Positions 24,497-32,858 of a stretch of DNA of 64,000 nt are shown here, in pieces. The stretch comes from Kibdelosporangium banguiense. GTDB taxonomy: Bacteria; Actinomycetota; Actinomycetes; Mycobacteriales; Pseudonocardiaceae. The first letter of the stretch is position 1; each line of letters starts with the position of its first letter. The position numbers and the translations under genes are program-made. The DNA lies in contig NZ_JAGINW010000001.1 in assembly GCF_017876405.1 (NCBI RefSeq), positions 7,329,203 through 7,393,202 of the forward strand, written 5' to 3'. The notes under the pieces are model-generated. The model worked only from the letters and a program-made list of their open reading frames with translations, made no database searches and had not been told where the DNA came from.

Positions 24497-25794
24497 AGCT
24501 ACTCGCACTGGAAGCTGTCCAGAACGCGACCTACTACCTGTCCCGTTACCGCCAGATCGAGGACTACGGGGTGCAGCTGCATGTCCTGAATGGACTGGGG
24601 GACAACGGCTTCTGGCCCGCTGAGCGGTACCGCGTCGTGGGTTCCCAGCACATCGACGATCTCGTCGCGGCGGCGCGGTCCTGGCACGCCGAGGAGGACT
24701 TCGACGGCGTGTTGTCGTTCTCCGAGTCCGCTGTGGTGGCTGTCGCCACGGTGGCCGAGGCGCTCGGCCTGCCCGGCATCGGGGCCGATGCCGCCAGGAC
24801 GAGCCGCAACAAACTCCTGATGCGCCAGGCGCACCAGCGAGCGGGCGTGCCGCATCCCCAGTTCCGGATGGTGCCCGATCTGGCGTCCGCGCTCGTGACG
24901 GCCGAGGAGTTCGGCTACCCGGTGATCCTCAAGCCGACGCTGGGCGCGGCCAGCAACTTCGTCTTCCGGCTCGACGGACCCGAGGACGTGCGGCTGCGAT
25001 TCGCCCAGGCGGTCGACGGCATCGAGCAGATGTCCTGGTTCCGGATGCAGCCCGACGGCCAGGACGCCGGTCCGCACGGGCTGCTCATGGAGTCCTTCCT
25101 GGACGGTCCGGAGTTCCTGACCGAGTCGTTGATCTGGGACGGCGAGGTGTACATCGGGTCCATCGTGGATCGGGTCACGATCGAGGGAGGCACGTTCGAC
25201 GACGACGTCCACCACGCGCCGACCGCCCTCAGCGAGGACGACCTCGCAGCCGTGCACCGGGTGATCGCCGCGGCCGCGCGGGCACAGGGGATCAACCGCA
25301 GTGTGCTGCACGCCGAGGTCCGGTTCCACCGCGGCGAGCCCCACCTGCTGGAGATCGCTGTCCGGCCCGGCGGCGGTGGCCTGGACTACTTCGCCAGGCT
25401 CAGCGCGGGTTACTGCCCGATCCGCGCCATGGTGGACGTCGCCCGCGGTGTGCGCCCCGACGTGACCCACTACCGGCCCACCGGCGTCCACACCGCAGGC
25501 ACGTGTCTGATCAGCGGACCGGGCCAGGTCGAGGAGATCACAGTGCCGGCGTCGGTCGCCGAGTCCGACCGGGTCTTCTTCCTCAAGATCACCGCGAAGC
25601 CGGGGGACGTCATCAAGCGGCCCCCGCACGGCAACAACATCCTCGGATTCCTCTGTACGACCGGCACGTCCTTCGACGATGCGATGGCGGCGGCCTACGA
25701 GCTGGCCGAGCAGATCGAGGTACGGCTGTCGACCGCATCCGCGGCCAGGCCGCTCCAGCTCTCGTCGATGCCGGGTGCTGTCGCCGGCCGGTGA
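24493..25794 (+). CDS. ATP-grasp ligase, second copy
   Basis: A 433-residue ATP-grasp enzyme starting at the GTG that overlaps the preceding stop. N-terminal domain to about residue 105 (DGVLSFSESAVVAVATVAEALGLPGIG); ATP-binding core RNKLLMRQAHQRAGVPHPQ, YPVILKPTLGAASNFVF and LMESFLDGPEFLTESLI; metal-binding HLLEIAVRPGGGGLDYFARLSAG (about residue 290), where the usual E-x-N is replaced by E-I-A. It is of the BtrJ/L-amino-acid-ligase/carbamoyl-phosphate-synthase-like class and should join a carboxylate to an amine or hydrazine. It is clearly divergent from the ligase at 10451, so two different bonds are likely. Confidence 0.85.
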   Translation: MKLLALEAVQNATYYLSRYRQIEDYGVQLHVLNGLGDNGFWPAERYRVVGSQHIDDLVAAARSWHAEEDFDGVLSFSESAVVAVATVAEALGLPGIGADAARTSRNKLLMRQAHQRAGVPHPQFRMVPDLASALVTAEEFGYPVILKPTLGAASNFVFRLDGPEDVRLRFAQAVDGIEQMSWFRMQPDGQDAGPHGLLMESFLDGPEFLTESLIWDGEVYIGSIVDRVTIEGGTFDDDVHHAPTALSEDDLAAVHRVIAAAARAQGINRSVLHAEVRFHRGEPHLLEIAVRPGGGGLDYFARLSAGYCPIRAMVDVARGVRPDVTHYRPTGVHTAGTCLISGPGQVEEITVPASVAESDRVFFLKITAKPGDVIKRPPHGNNILGFLCTTGTSFDDAMAAAYELAEQIEVRLSTASAARPLQLSSMPGAVAGR

Positions 25795-25828
25795 GCAGGA
25801 CCATGACAACGAAAGGCATCCACCACCC

Positions 25829-27616
25829 ATGAACCAACCGACCGCACTGGCCGAGCAGGCCGAACAGCCGCTGCACGGCGGCAGTGCGAGCTGGGCCTGC
25901 AACCCCGGCTTCCCGCCTTCGACGATCTTTCCGTTCACCCCGCCGGAACGGATCGGGATCCGCAACCTGATGGAGTTCCAGACGCTGATGTACCGGCCGC
26001 TGTACTGGCTCGGCCGGGACGGGCAGCCGGGTGTGGACTTCGACCTGAGCCTGGCCGAGCCGCCGGAGTGGAGCCCGGACGGGCGACGGGTCGTGGTGAC
26101 CCTTAAGCCGTGGAAGTGGTCCAACGGCGAGACCGTGTGCGCCGACAACGTCATGTTCTGGCTCAACATGCTGGCCACCAAGGGCGTGCGGTACGGCGGG
26201 TACTCACCCGGCTACCTGCCGGACAACCTGGAGTCCTACGAGAAGATCGCCGAGGACAAGGTCGCCCTCACCTTCGACAAGCAGTACTCCAAGACGTGGG
26301 TGCTGATGAACCAGCTCACGATGATCACCCCGATGCCCAAGGCGTGGGACCGCACGGCCGACGACGCCCCGGCCAACGCCTCGGGCGACATCGCCGATGT
26401 CCCCGCGGTGTACGACTACCTGGCTGCGCAGAACGGCGAGTGGACGGAAGAGGACAACGAGTTCCGGACGGGATGGCCGACCAGTCCGGTATGGAGTGTG
26501 GTGAACGGGCCGTGGCGGATGAAGGAGTTCGCGCTCGACGGCAGCGTGACCTTCGTGCCGAACGAGCACTACTCGGGCCCGAACGTGCCGCACCTGGACG
26601 AGTTCCGGCTCGTGCCGATGGAATCCGACGAGCACGAGTACGGCCTGCTGCAGGCAGGTCCGGACGCCCCGGCGGAGATCCAGGTCGGCTACCTGCCCTA
26701 CGGCCTGGACCACGGGACGGGCACCAACCCTCTCGCGGGACGGTACCGGCTTGTCCCGCAGAGCATCTGCCTCATCCACTACATGCCGCTCAACTTCAAG
26801 AACCCGACGACCGCCGGTCGGATCATCAACCAGACCTACTTCCGTCAGGCGTTGCAGTGCACGGTCGACCAGGAAACCGCGATTCAAGACATCTTCCAGG
26901 GGCACGGTTACCGGACGACCGGGCCCGTCCCCTCGATGCCGGAAAGCGACTATCTCTCCCCGGACCGCCGCCGCGATCCGATGGCGCTCGACATCCAGCG
27001 TGCGCGCAAGCTGTTGGAGGACAACGGCTGGGACGTGAGCACGACGCCGGCGACGTGTGTCCGGCCCGGTGACGGCCCCGGTTGCGCGGGCGCCGGTATC
27101 GAGGCGGGCGACAAGCTTTCGCTGACCCTGCGGTACGTCGCTGGACGCGTCTCGCTGACAAGGACAGTGGAGCAAATCGTTGCCGACGCAGCCAAAGCAG
27201 GCATCGAGGTGCGTCCGCATGAGCTGTTCGGATCGACGCTCGTCGGGCAGGACCACAGCGAGACCGAGCCGGACAACCCACACCTGTGGGAACTGCAGTG
27301 CTGGAACGGCGGCTGGGTGTTCCATGGGCATCCGACCGGCGAGACGTTGTTCAAAACCGGCGCGGCCAGCAACTTCGGGCACTACAGCGACCCGAAGGCC
27401 GACGAGCTGATCGACCGGACTGTGGTCAGCGACGACCTCGACGCGTTGTACGAGTACCAGGACTACGTCGCCGATCAGGTGCCGGTGGTGTGGATGCCGG
27501 GTTTCCCGATGCGGGTGTTCGCGGTCGCCGAGGATCTGCGCGGAATCGAGCCGGTCAATCCCTACGGGATGCTCACGCCGGAGACCTGGTACTACGTCGC
27601 GGGCAAGGGGGAATGA
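25829..27616 (+). CDS. Peptide-binding (SBP_bac_5) protein without a signal peptide
   Basis: A 595-residue homologue of oligopeptide ABC substrate-binding proteins: FQTLMYRPLYWLGRDG, VVVTLKPWKWSNGETVCADNVMFWLNML (the family signature), TFVPNEHYSGPNVPHLDEF and FKTGAASNFGHYSDPKADELIDRTV. The N-terminus MNQPTALAEQAEQPLHGGSASWAC has no hydrophobic core, twin arginines or lipobox, so export is not predicted. No permease or ATPase partner occurs in the operon. It therefore either acts in the cytosol, perhaps carrying an intermediate or acting as an enzyme, or the true N-terminus has been lost. Start ATG with AAAGG upstream. Confidence 0.8.
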   Translation: MNQPTALAEQAEQPLHGGSASWACNPGFPPSTIFPFTPPERIGIRNLMEFQTLMYRPLYWLGRDGQPGVDFDLSLAEPPEWSPDGRRVVVTLKPWKWSNGETVCADNVMFWLNMLATKGVRYGGYSPGYLPDNLESYEKIAEDKVALTFDKQYSKTWVLMNQLTMITPMPKAWDRTADDAPANASGDIADVPAVYDYLAAQNGEWTEEDNEFRTGWPTSPVWSVVNGPWRMKEFALDGSVTFVPNEHYSGPNVPHLDEFRLVPMESDEHEYGLLQAGPDAPAEIQVGYLPYGLDHGTGTNPLAGRYRLVPQSICLIHYMPLNFKNPTTAGRIINQTYFRQALQCTVDQETAIQDIFQGHGYRTTGPVPSMPESDYLSPDRRRDPMALDIQRARKLLEDNGWDVSTTPATCVRPGDGPGCAGAGIEAGDKLSLTLRYVAGRVSLTRTVEQIVADAAKAGIEVRPHELFGSTLVGQDHSETEPDNPHLWELQCWNGGWVFHGHPTGETLFKTGAASNFGHYSDPKADELIDRTVVSDDLDALYEYQDYVADQVPVVWMPGFPMRVFAVAEDLRGIEPVNPYGMLTPETWYYVAGKGE

Positions 27617-27617
27617 C

Positions 27618-28031
27618 ATGGTGGTCATCGTCAGTAGCGTGTCTTCGGACTCGCACACCTGGAATCTCGTCTACCTTCAGCTGGCCATCGAGGAACTCGG
27701 GCACCGGGTGATCAACCTCGGCGCCTGCGTGCCGGACGAGCTGCTCGTCGACGAGTGCCTTCGGGTCCGTCCCGGCCTTGTCGTGGTGAGCAGCGTCAAC
27801 GGGCACGGGTTCATCGACGGTATGCGGCTGATCGCCCAACTGCGGGCGCGTCCCGAGCTGGCGGAGACGCCGGTGGCGATCGGCGGCATGCTGGGCATAG
27901 CCGGTCCGGACGGACAGCGTAGCCAGAACCTGCTGCGAGCAGCCGGTTACACCGCGGTCTTCGACGACGGGGCCCGGATGCCCGCGTTCCGGTCGTTCGT
28001 CGAGCAGCTCGACGTGAGCGTGAACGCGTGA
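27618..28031 (+). CDS. Methylaspartate (glutamate) mutase subunit S
   Basis: A 137-residue B12-binding subunit of glutamate mutase, a Rossmann-like flavodoxin fold. The cobalamin-binding signature is SSDSHTWNLVYLQLAIEELGHRVINLG, with DxH supplying the lower-ligand His (H12-H14 region). The usual Gly after DxHxx is Asn here, as in the secondary-metabolism-type actinomycete subunits. The VVVSSVNGHGFIDGM and AIGGMLGIAG segments correspond to the SxL and GG motifs. It pairs with the next gene (4-bp GTGA overlap). The enzyme interconverts L-glutamate and (2S,3S)-3-methylaspartate. Confidence 0.9.
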   Translation: MVVIVSSVSSDSHTWNLVYLQLAIEELGHRVINLGACVPDELLVDECLRVRPGLVVVSSVNGHGFIDGMRLIAQLRARPELAETPVAIGGMLGIAGPDGQRSQNLLRAAGYTAVFDDGARMPAFRSFVEQLDVSVNA

Positions 28032-29356
28032 CTCACGTCGATGGCAGTCTGGCGCGGTCGTTCGGTGGCTTCATCGCTCGCTCGCGCCAGGCAGGTGACC
28101 TCGTTGTCCAGCCACGGATAGGAATGAGCAATCCCGGCACAATGCGTGCGGGACTGCTCGCCACCAAAGGCGCTGCCGCCACCACGGTCGGGACGATCAC
28201 GCTGGACAGCTACACCCGGATGGGGTTCGACGACAAAGCGCGTGCGGCACTCGATTCCGGTGTGGAGCTGAACGGCTATCCGATCGTGGCCCACGATGTG
28301 GCCACCACTCGAGCCGTGCTCGACGGCGCGATGGGCCCCGTTTTCCCGGTCCAGGTCCGGCACGGCTCGCCCTGCCCGGAACAGCTTTTCAAAGCACTGA
28401 TGGCTGCAGGTCTGCACGCGACCGAGGGCGGTCCGGTCTCGTACTGCCTGCCGTACAGCCGCGCGCCGCTCGGTGAGTCGATCCGGAACTGGGAGCGGTG
28501 CACCGAAATGCTTGCCGGGCTGCGCGGCACCGGCGTCGAGCCGCATCTGGAGAGCTTCGGCGGGTGCATGCTGGGTCAGCTCTGCCCACCCAGTCTCCTG
28601 ATCGCGATGAGCGTGCTGGAATGCATGTTCTTTCGCCAGCACGGCATCCGCAGCGTCTCGTTGAGCTACGCCCAGCAGACGAACCCCGATCAGGATCGGG
28701 AAGCGATACTGGCGTTGCAGCGGCTCGCGGATGAGCTGCTGCCGGACGTCGACTCCCACATCGTCGTCTACGCGTACATGGGTGTGTATCCCCGCACGAT
28801 CCATGGCGCTACCAATCTGCTGGTGGAGGCCGCCCGTCTTGCGGTCCGCACCGGCGCGTCAAGGCTGATCGTGAAAACGACCGCCGAGGCGCACTGGATT
28901 CCGACCATCGCGGACAACGTGAGTGCTCTGGAGACAGCCGCCGCTGCTGCGGCTGCTGAACCGCGCATGCCGGCTGACGACGTCGACACCGGAATCTACG
29001 CCGAGGCAAGGACACTGATCGACGCGGTGACCAGCCTCAGTGACGATCTCGGTCAGGCGTTGGCGGCCGCGTTCCGGCTGGGATACCTGGACATTCCGTA
29101 CTGCCTGCATCCGGACAACGCGGGCCGTACCCGGTCCTATATCGACAGTGCCGGACGGTTGAACTGGTCCCGCGTCGGATCGATGCCGATCCGGGCAACG
29201 GACCGCGCGACGGGATCGGTGGACCTCACCGCGGCGCAACTGCTCACCTCTTTGTCCTATGTGGAACGTAAGTTCGACGACGCGAGCCTGCCGCAGTGGC
29301 TCGCCATGCCGGACGAGCCCGCGGGCCGGGCCCGAGAACTGAAGGAAGCGAAATAG
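28028..29356 (+). CDS. Methylaspartate (glutamate) mutase subunit E
   Basis: Catalytic TIM-barrel subunit, 442 residues, slightly shorter than the clostridial type. Recognisable: PRIGMSNPGTMRAGLLATKGAAATTVGTITLDSYTRMG (arginine residues for substrate carboxylates), GYPIVAHDVATTR, PVQVRHGSPCPEQLF, ESFGGCMLGQLCPPS, SLSYAQQTNPDQDREAI and VKTTAEAHWIPT. With the adjacent S subunit it makes 3-methylaspartate from glutamate using adenosylcobalamin. In actinomycete clusters this supplies 3-methylaspartate to peptides (friulimicin) or macrolactam starters (vicenistatin). No such megasynthase is in this window. Confidence 0.9.
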   Translation: MTHVDGSLARSFGGFIARSRQAGDLVVQPRIGMSNPGTMRAGLLATKGAAATTVGTITLDSYTRMGFDDKARAALDSGVELNGYPIVAHDVATTRAVLDGAMGPVFPVQVRHGSPCPEQLFKALMAAGLHATEGGPVSYCLPYSRAPLGESIRNWERCTEMLAGLRGTGVEPHLESFGGCMLGQLCPPSLLIAMSVLECMFFRQHGIRSVSLSYAQQTNPDQDREAILALQRLADELLPDVDSHIVVYAYMGVYPRTIHGATNLLVEAARLAVRTGASRLIVKTTAEAHWIPTIADNVSALETAAAAAAAEPRMPADDVDTGIYAEARTLIDAVTSLSDDLGQALAAAFRLGYLDIPYCLHPDNAGRTRSYIDSAGRLNWSRVGSMPIRATDRATGSVDLTAAQLLTSLSYVERKFDDASLPQWLAMPDEPAGRARELKEAK

Positions 29357-30367
29357 ATGGCACAGCTGGCCCCCACACCCGACGTCACCCGCGCGCCGCC
29401 GGACAGTCCGCGTGATCACCTCTCCTCGCCGGTGACCAAGTCGGTGCTCACGATCCAGCACAGGATGCTCGACGCGACCCGCGAATTCCTGGCCGGGCGT
29501 GGTTTCACCGAGATCCTGCTGCCGGTCATCGGCCCGGTCACCGATCCTGGTGCCCGTGGGGCCAAGCAGGTCGATGTCGACTACTACGGGCACCGCTACA
29601 AGCTGATGACCAGCGCGATCCTGTACAAGCAGGCGTCGCTGACGATGTTCGACAAGATCTTCTGCATCGCGCCGAACGTCCGCCTGGAACCGCTTGAGAC
29701 CGCGTCGACCGACCGGCACCTCGCCGAGTTCCACCAGATCGACGTGGAGGCGGCCGGCGCGTCCCGCGAGGAGATCATGCAGTTGGCCGAAGACCTGGTC
29801 GGTCACGTCGTCGGGCGGGTCGTCGCCGAACTGCCCGGCGAACTGGCGGGGATCGGCCGGGACACCGGGATGATCACCAACCTGAACGCGGAGCCGTTCG
29901 AGCGCCGGGCCCACGCCGACGCCGTGGCGGACCTGCGAGGTCTCGGCCACGACCAGAGCCCCGACGCGGAGATCGACTGGGTGGGGGAGGCGATGCTGTC
30001 GAGCAAGACGAGCCGGCCGTTCTTCATCACCGACTATCCCAAGGGCTCACGCGGTTTCTATGACCGGGAGAGCGTGCAGCGGCCCGGGTACCTGCGCAAC
30101 TTCGACCTGATCGCGGCGGAGGGGTTCGGCGAACTGTGCAGCGGCAGCGAGCGGGAGAACGACTACGCCACGATCATCTCGCGGATGCGTGAGACAGGGG
30201 AGAACCCGGCCAAGTACGGCTGGTACCTGGAGATGGTGCGAGACGGCATTCCGGGCAGCGCCGGCTTCGGCATCGGGCTCGAGCGATTCACCCGCTACGT
30301 CGCGGGACTCGACTCCGTGTGGCAGGCCAGCGCCTACCCCAAGGTGCCCGGAATGGTGTCACCCTGA
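29357..30367 (+). CDS. Class II asparaginyl/aspartyl-tRNA-synthetase-like enzyme without anticodon domain
   Basis: A 336-residue class IIb catalytic domain, about the size of archaeal AsnRS-related asparagine synthetases. Motif 1-like helix HRMLDATREFLAGRGFTEILLP; motif 2 FCIAPNVRLEPLETASTDRHLAEFHQIDVE (about residues 96-125), matching the FRAE...RHLxEF pattern of AspRS/AsnRS; motif 3 GSAGFGIGLERFTRYV (about 300-315). No OB-fold precedes the catalytic core. A stand-alone enzyme would adenylate aspartate or 3-methylaspartate and transfer it to ammonia or another amine. It follows the mutase genes by 0 bp, supporting a 3-methylaspartate substrate (inference). Confidence 0.8.
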   Translation: MAQLAPTPDVTRAPPDSPRDHLSSPVTKSVLTIQHRMLDATREFLAGRGFTEILLPVIGPVTDPGARGAKQVDVDYYGHRYKLMTSAILYKQASLTMFDKIFCIAPNVRLEPLETASTDRHLAEFHQIDVEAAGASREEIMQLAEDLVGHVVGRVVAELPGELAGIGRDTGMITNLNAEPFERRAHADAVADLRGLGHDQSPDAEIDWVGEAMLSSKTSRPFFITDYPKGSRGFYDRESVQRPGYLRNFDLIAAEGFGELCSGSERENDYATIISRMRETGENPAKYGWYLEMVRDGIPGSAGFGIGLERFTRYVAGLDSVWQASAYPKVPGMVSP

Positions 30368-31599
30368 ACGCGTTGCGCGCCGAGGGCTTCCCGGAGGCTG
30401 CCGTCCGGGAACGGGCCCGATCCGGCGCTGCGGCCGTGTTTCCCGACTCGGACGAGTATGGAAACGCACTGTTCGGTGATGACCTGTCGGTGCCGGCAGA
30501 CCTGATCGACAGGCTCAGACTGGTGCCGCCGGTCTTCGTGCCCCGGCGGCTGGCCAAACTCGTCGATCTGGCACGGGAACCGGTGTACCAGGATGTCGAA
30601 CTGGAGACGTCGGTCGGTGGCCTGCGATCCGCACTACCGCTCTATGTCTCTGCGTTCGGCTCGACGGTGGCGGCGAGCGTCGACCACGGCACGGCGGCCA
30701 GCCGTCAGGCGGGCAGCCTCGGCATCCCACTGGTCATCGGCGAGAACGTGATGCCGGTCAACGGGTACGGCCGTCTCGACCAGGACGAGGCCGAACGTTC
30801 CCTGCTGGCCAGGATCAAGGCGTACACCGCGTGCGCATTGGACGGGTACGGCGGGGTCGTGGTCCAGCAGAGCACCGAGGACGCCGACGCGGAGGTGTGG
30901 AACATCGTCTACAGCGACCCGAACGCCCAGCCGCTGCTCGAGTCCGGCCGGCTGGCGTTCGAGTTGAAGGTGGGTCAGGGCGCGAAACCGGGGCTGGGCG
31001 GGATGACCCTGGTCGACCGGGGCGCGGCAGCCCGGCTGGCGGACGCGTTCACGCTGGACCCGGTCTTCGGCGCCGAGAGCGGCCGGGTGTTGCGCAGCAG
31101 CAGCCCCGGCACGTTCACCGAGGAGATCCTGCGACAGCAGATCCGGTTGATGCGTAACAACTTCCCGCGTGCCAAGGTCTGGGTGAAGTTGCCACCCGCG
31201 CGGGACGTGCGCGAAGCTGCACTGGTGGCGTGGGACGCGGGAGCGGACGCGGTGACCGTGGATGGTGCTGAAGGCGGTACCGGCTGGGCGCCGGTGTCGT
31301 TCCTGCGTCATGTCGGGTTGCCGTTGGCCGAATGCCTTCGCAGGATCGGTGATCACCCATCGAGCCTGCTGGTGTCCGGCCGGATGTGGGAAGGTACCCG
31401 GATCGCCAAGTGTCTCGCGCTCGGTGCGACCGCGGCCGGGCTTGGGCGTTCGGCGTTGATAGCCGTGGACACCGATCCCGAGAACGGGTTGGTCAACCTT
31501 GTCGAGTGCCTGTCGCTGGAACTGCGGATGCTGGTCAGCGCGCTTGGCAAGTACCACATCGACGAGCTGGCACCCGACGACGTGTGGTCCTCGCCGTGA
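30319..31599 (+). CDS. FMN-binding glutamate synthase-domain protein
   Basis: An approximately 409-426-residue protein carrying only the FMN/TIM-barrel domain of glutamate synthase. LPLYVSAFGSTVAASVDHGTAASRQAGSLGIPLVIGENV, GQGAKPGLGGMTL, VWVKLPPARDVREAALVAWDAGADAVTVDGAEGGTGWAPVSFL and GATAAGLGRSALIA are the phosphate-loop and substrate segments. The glutamine amidotransferase and GXGXG domains and the usual CxxxxxCxxxxC iron-sulfur motif are absent. The start is uncertain: GTG 30319 overlaps the previous gene by 49 bp; TTG 30373 is an alternative. It likely performs an FMN redox step such as imine or 2-oxoacid amination, or oxidation of a cluster intermediate. Confidence 0.78.
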   Translation: MAGQRLPQGARNGVTLNALRAEGFPEAAVRERARSGAAAVFPDSDEYGNALFGDDLSVPADLIDRLRLVPPVFVPRRLAKLVDLAREPVYQDVELETSVGGLRSALPLYVSAFGSTVAASVDHGTAASRQAGSLGIPLVIGENVMPVNGYGRLDQDEAERSLLARIKAYTACALDGYGGVVVQQSTEDADAEVWNIVYSDPNAQPLLESGRLAFELKVGQGAKPGLGGMTLVDRGAAARLADAFTLDPVFGAESGRVLRSSSPGTFTEEILRQQIRLMRNNFPRAKVWVKLPPARDVREAALVAWDAGADAVTVDGAEGGTGWAPVSFLRHVGLPLAECLRRIGDHPSSLLVSGRMWEGTRIAKCLALGATAAGLGRSALIAVDTDPENGLVNLVECLSLELRMLVSALGKYHIDELAPDDVWSSP

Positions 31600-32858
31600 C
31601 GCGGGCCGCCGGGACCAGACAGGGTGGCGGACTCACAGCCGGGCAGGGAACCGCGCTCTACGTCGGCGCGGTTCTCGGTACAGGGATCATCGCGTTGCCT
31701 GCTCTCGCCGCCGAGATCGCGGGTCCGGCGTCCCTGCTGGCCTGGCTGGGTCTCGCCATTTTGTCCGCTCCGCTGGCGGCGACATTCGCGGCGCTGGGAT
31801 CCCGGTATCCGGATGCGGGAGGCGTGGCCACATACGCGCGCCTCGCGTTTGGCGATTCCGCGGCGGCAGTGGTCGGCTGGTGCTTCTATTTCGCCGTTCC
31901 GCTTGGCGCCCCGGCCGCTGCCCTGTGGGCGGGTGCGTATGTCGCCGGAGCGTTGGGTGGCGGCGCGACCACGATCGCTGTGGCCTCGTTGGTGATCATG
32001 GTCGTTGTCCCGATTGCCAATGCTTTCGGGGCTCGTCTGACTGGCCGGGTACAGCTGTGCCTTGGCTTGCTTCTTGTGGTGTTCCTGGTCGTCGCCATCG
32101 CACTCTCGCTCCCGTCGGCCCGGATGGACAACCTGCGGCCGTTCGCACCGCACGGCTGGTTCGCGATCGGTCAAGCCGCCACATTGCTGGTGTGGAGCTT
32201 TGTCGGATGGGAGGCGGTCACGTACCTGACAGCCGAATTCCGCAGGCCCGCAAGGGACGTGCCCCGAGCGACCGCCGCTGCCGTCTTTGTTGTTGGCGTG
32301 ATGTACCTGGCTGTCGCGTTCGCCACGATCACCGTTCTCGGACCTGCTGCCGCTCAAACAGCCACGCCGCTGGGGGATCTGCTGGCAGTGGGGCTCGGCG
32401 GGCACGCACGGATACTGGCTGCGGGAACGGCGTTGCTGCTCACATTGGGAGCCATGAACGCCTATTACGCCGGTGCGTCAAAGCTCGGTGCAGCCCTTGG
32501 CCGGGACGGTGCACTGCCTGCGTGGCTGGCCTCCGGCAGTGTCGCTGGCGAGACGCCTCGCCGAAGCCTTGCTGTCGTCGGCGTCCTGTCCATGGTCGCG
32601 CAGCTGGCTGTGCTGGCGACCGGAGTCGGGCCGAAGCCGTTGGTGCTGCTGGCCACCAGCCTTTTCGCGACCGTGTACGCGATCGGGGTGGCCGCCGCCA
32701 TTCGCCTGCTGCCTCGGCGCAGCATGGCACGCGCGGCCGCCTTCGTGGCGCTGGCGATCGTCGTGGTTCTCCTGGTGATGTCGGGCGTGTATCTGATCTG
32801 GCCGGCGCTCGTGACGGGCGGGGCGCTGCTCTATCTCCGGCGATCGTCGATCAGGTGA
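31596..32858 (+). CDS. APC-family amino acid permease
   Basis: Integral membrane transporter of about 420 residues, starting at GTG 31596 that overlaps the preceding stop (GTGA). Residues after about 10 show APC-superfamily features: GTALYVGAVLGTGIIALPALAAEIAGPASLLAWLG (helix 1 unwound GAVLGTG), TYLTAEFRRPARDVPRATAAA, and 11-12 hydrophobic segments. The N-terminus is short, and the C-terminus ends IWPALVTGGALLYLRRSSIR. Last gene of the rightward operon, 8-bp overlapping tail with the convergent fucosidase gene. It could import a precursor amino acid or export the product. Confidence 0.83.
   Translation: MTRAAGTRQGGGLTAGQGTALYVGAVLGTGIIALPALAAEIAGPASLLAWLGLAILSAPLAATFAALGSRYPDAGGVATYARLAFGDSAAAVVGWCFYFAVPLGAPAAALWAGAYVAGALGGGATTIAVASLVIMVVVPIANAFGARLTGRVQLCLGLLLVVFLVVAIALSLPSARMDNLRPFAPHGWFAIGQAATLLVWSFVGWEAVTYLTAEFRRPARDVPRATAAAVFVVGVMYLAVAFATITVLGPAAAQTATPLGDLLAVGLGGHARILAAGTALLLTLGAMNAYYAGASKLGAALGRDGALPAWLASGSVAGETPRRSLAVVGVLSMVAQLAVLATGVGPKPLVLLATSLFATVYAIGVAAAIRLLPRRSMARAAAFVALAIVVVLLVMSGVYLIWPALVTGGALLYLRRSSIR

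Noticed and set aside
24499..26181. 560-codon minus-strand open frame opposite the ATP-grasp and binding-protein genes
   Set aside because: Antisense shadow of two well-supported genes in high-GC DNA; it has no recognisable domain and crosses two gene boundaries.
26204..27658. 484-codon minus-strand open frame opposite the peptide-binding-protein gene
   Set aside because: Same explanation: GC-driven shadow frame, with no domain and no ribosome site.
29357..30367. Housekeeping asparaginyl/aspartyl-tRNA synthetase
   Set aside because: No OB-fold anticodon-binding domain and located between mutase and flavoprotein genes.
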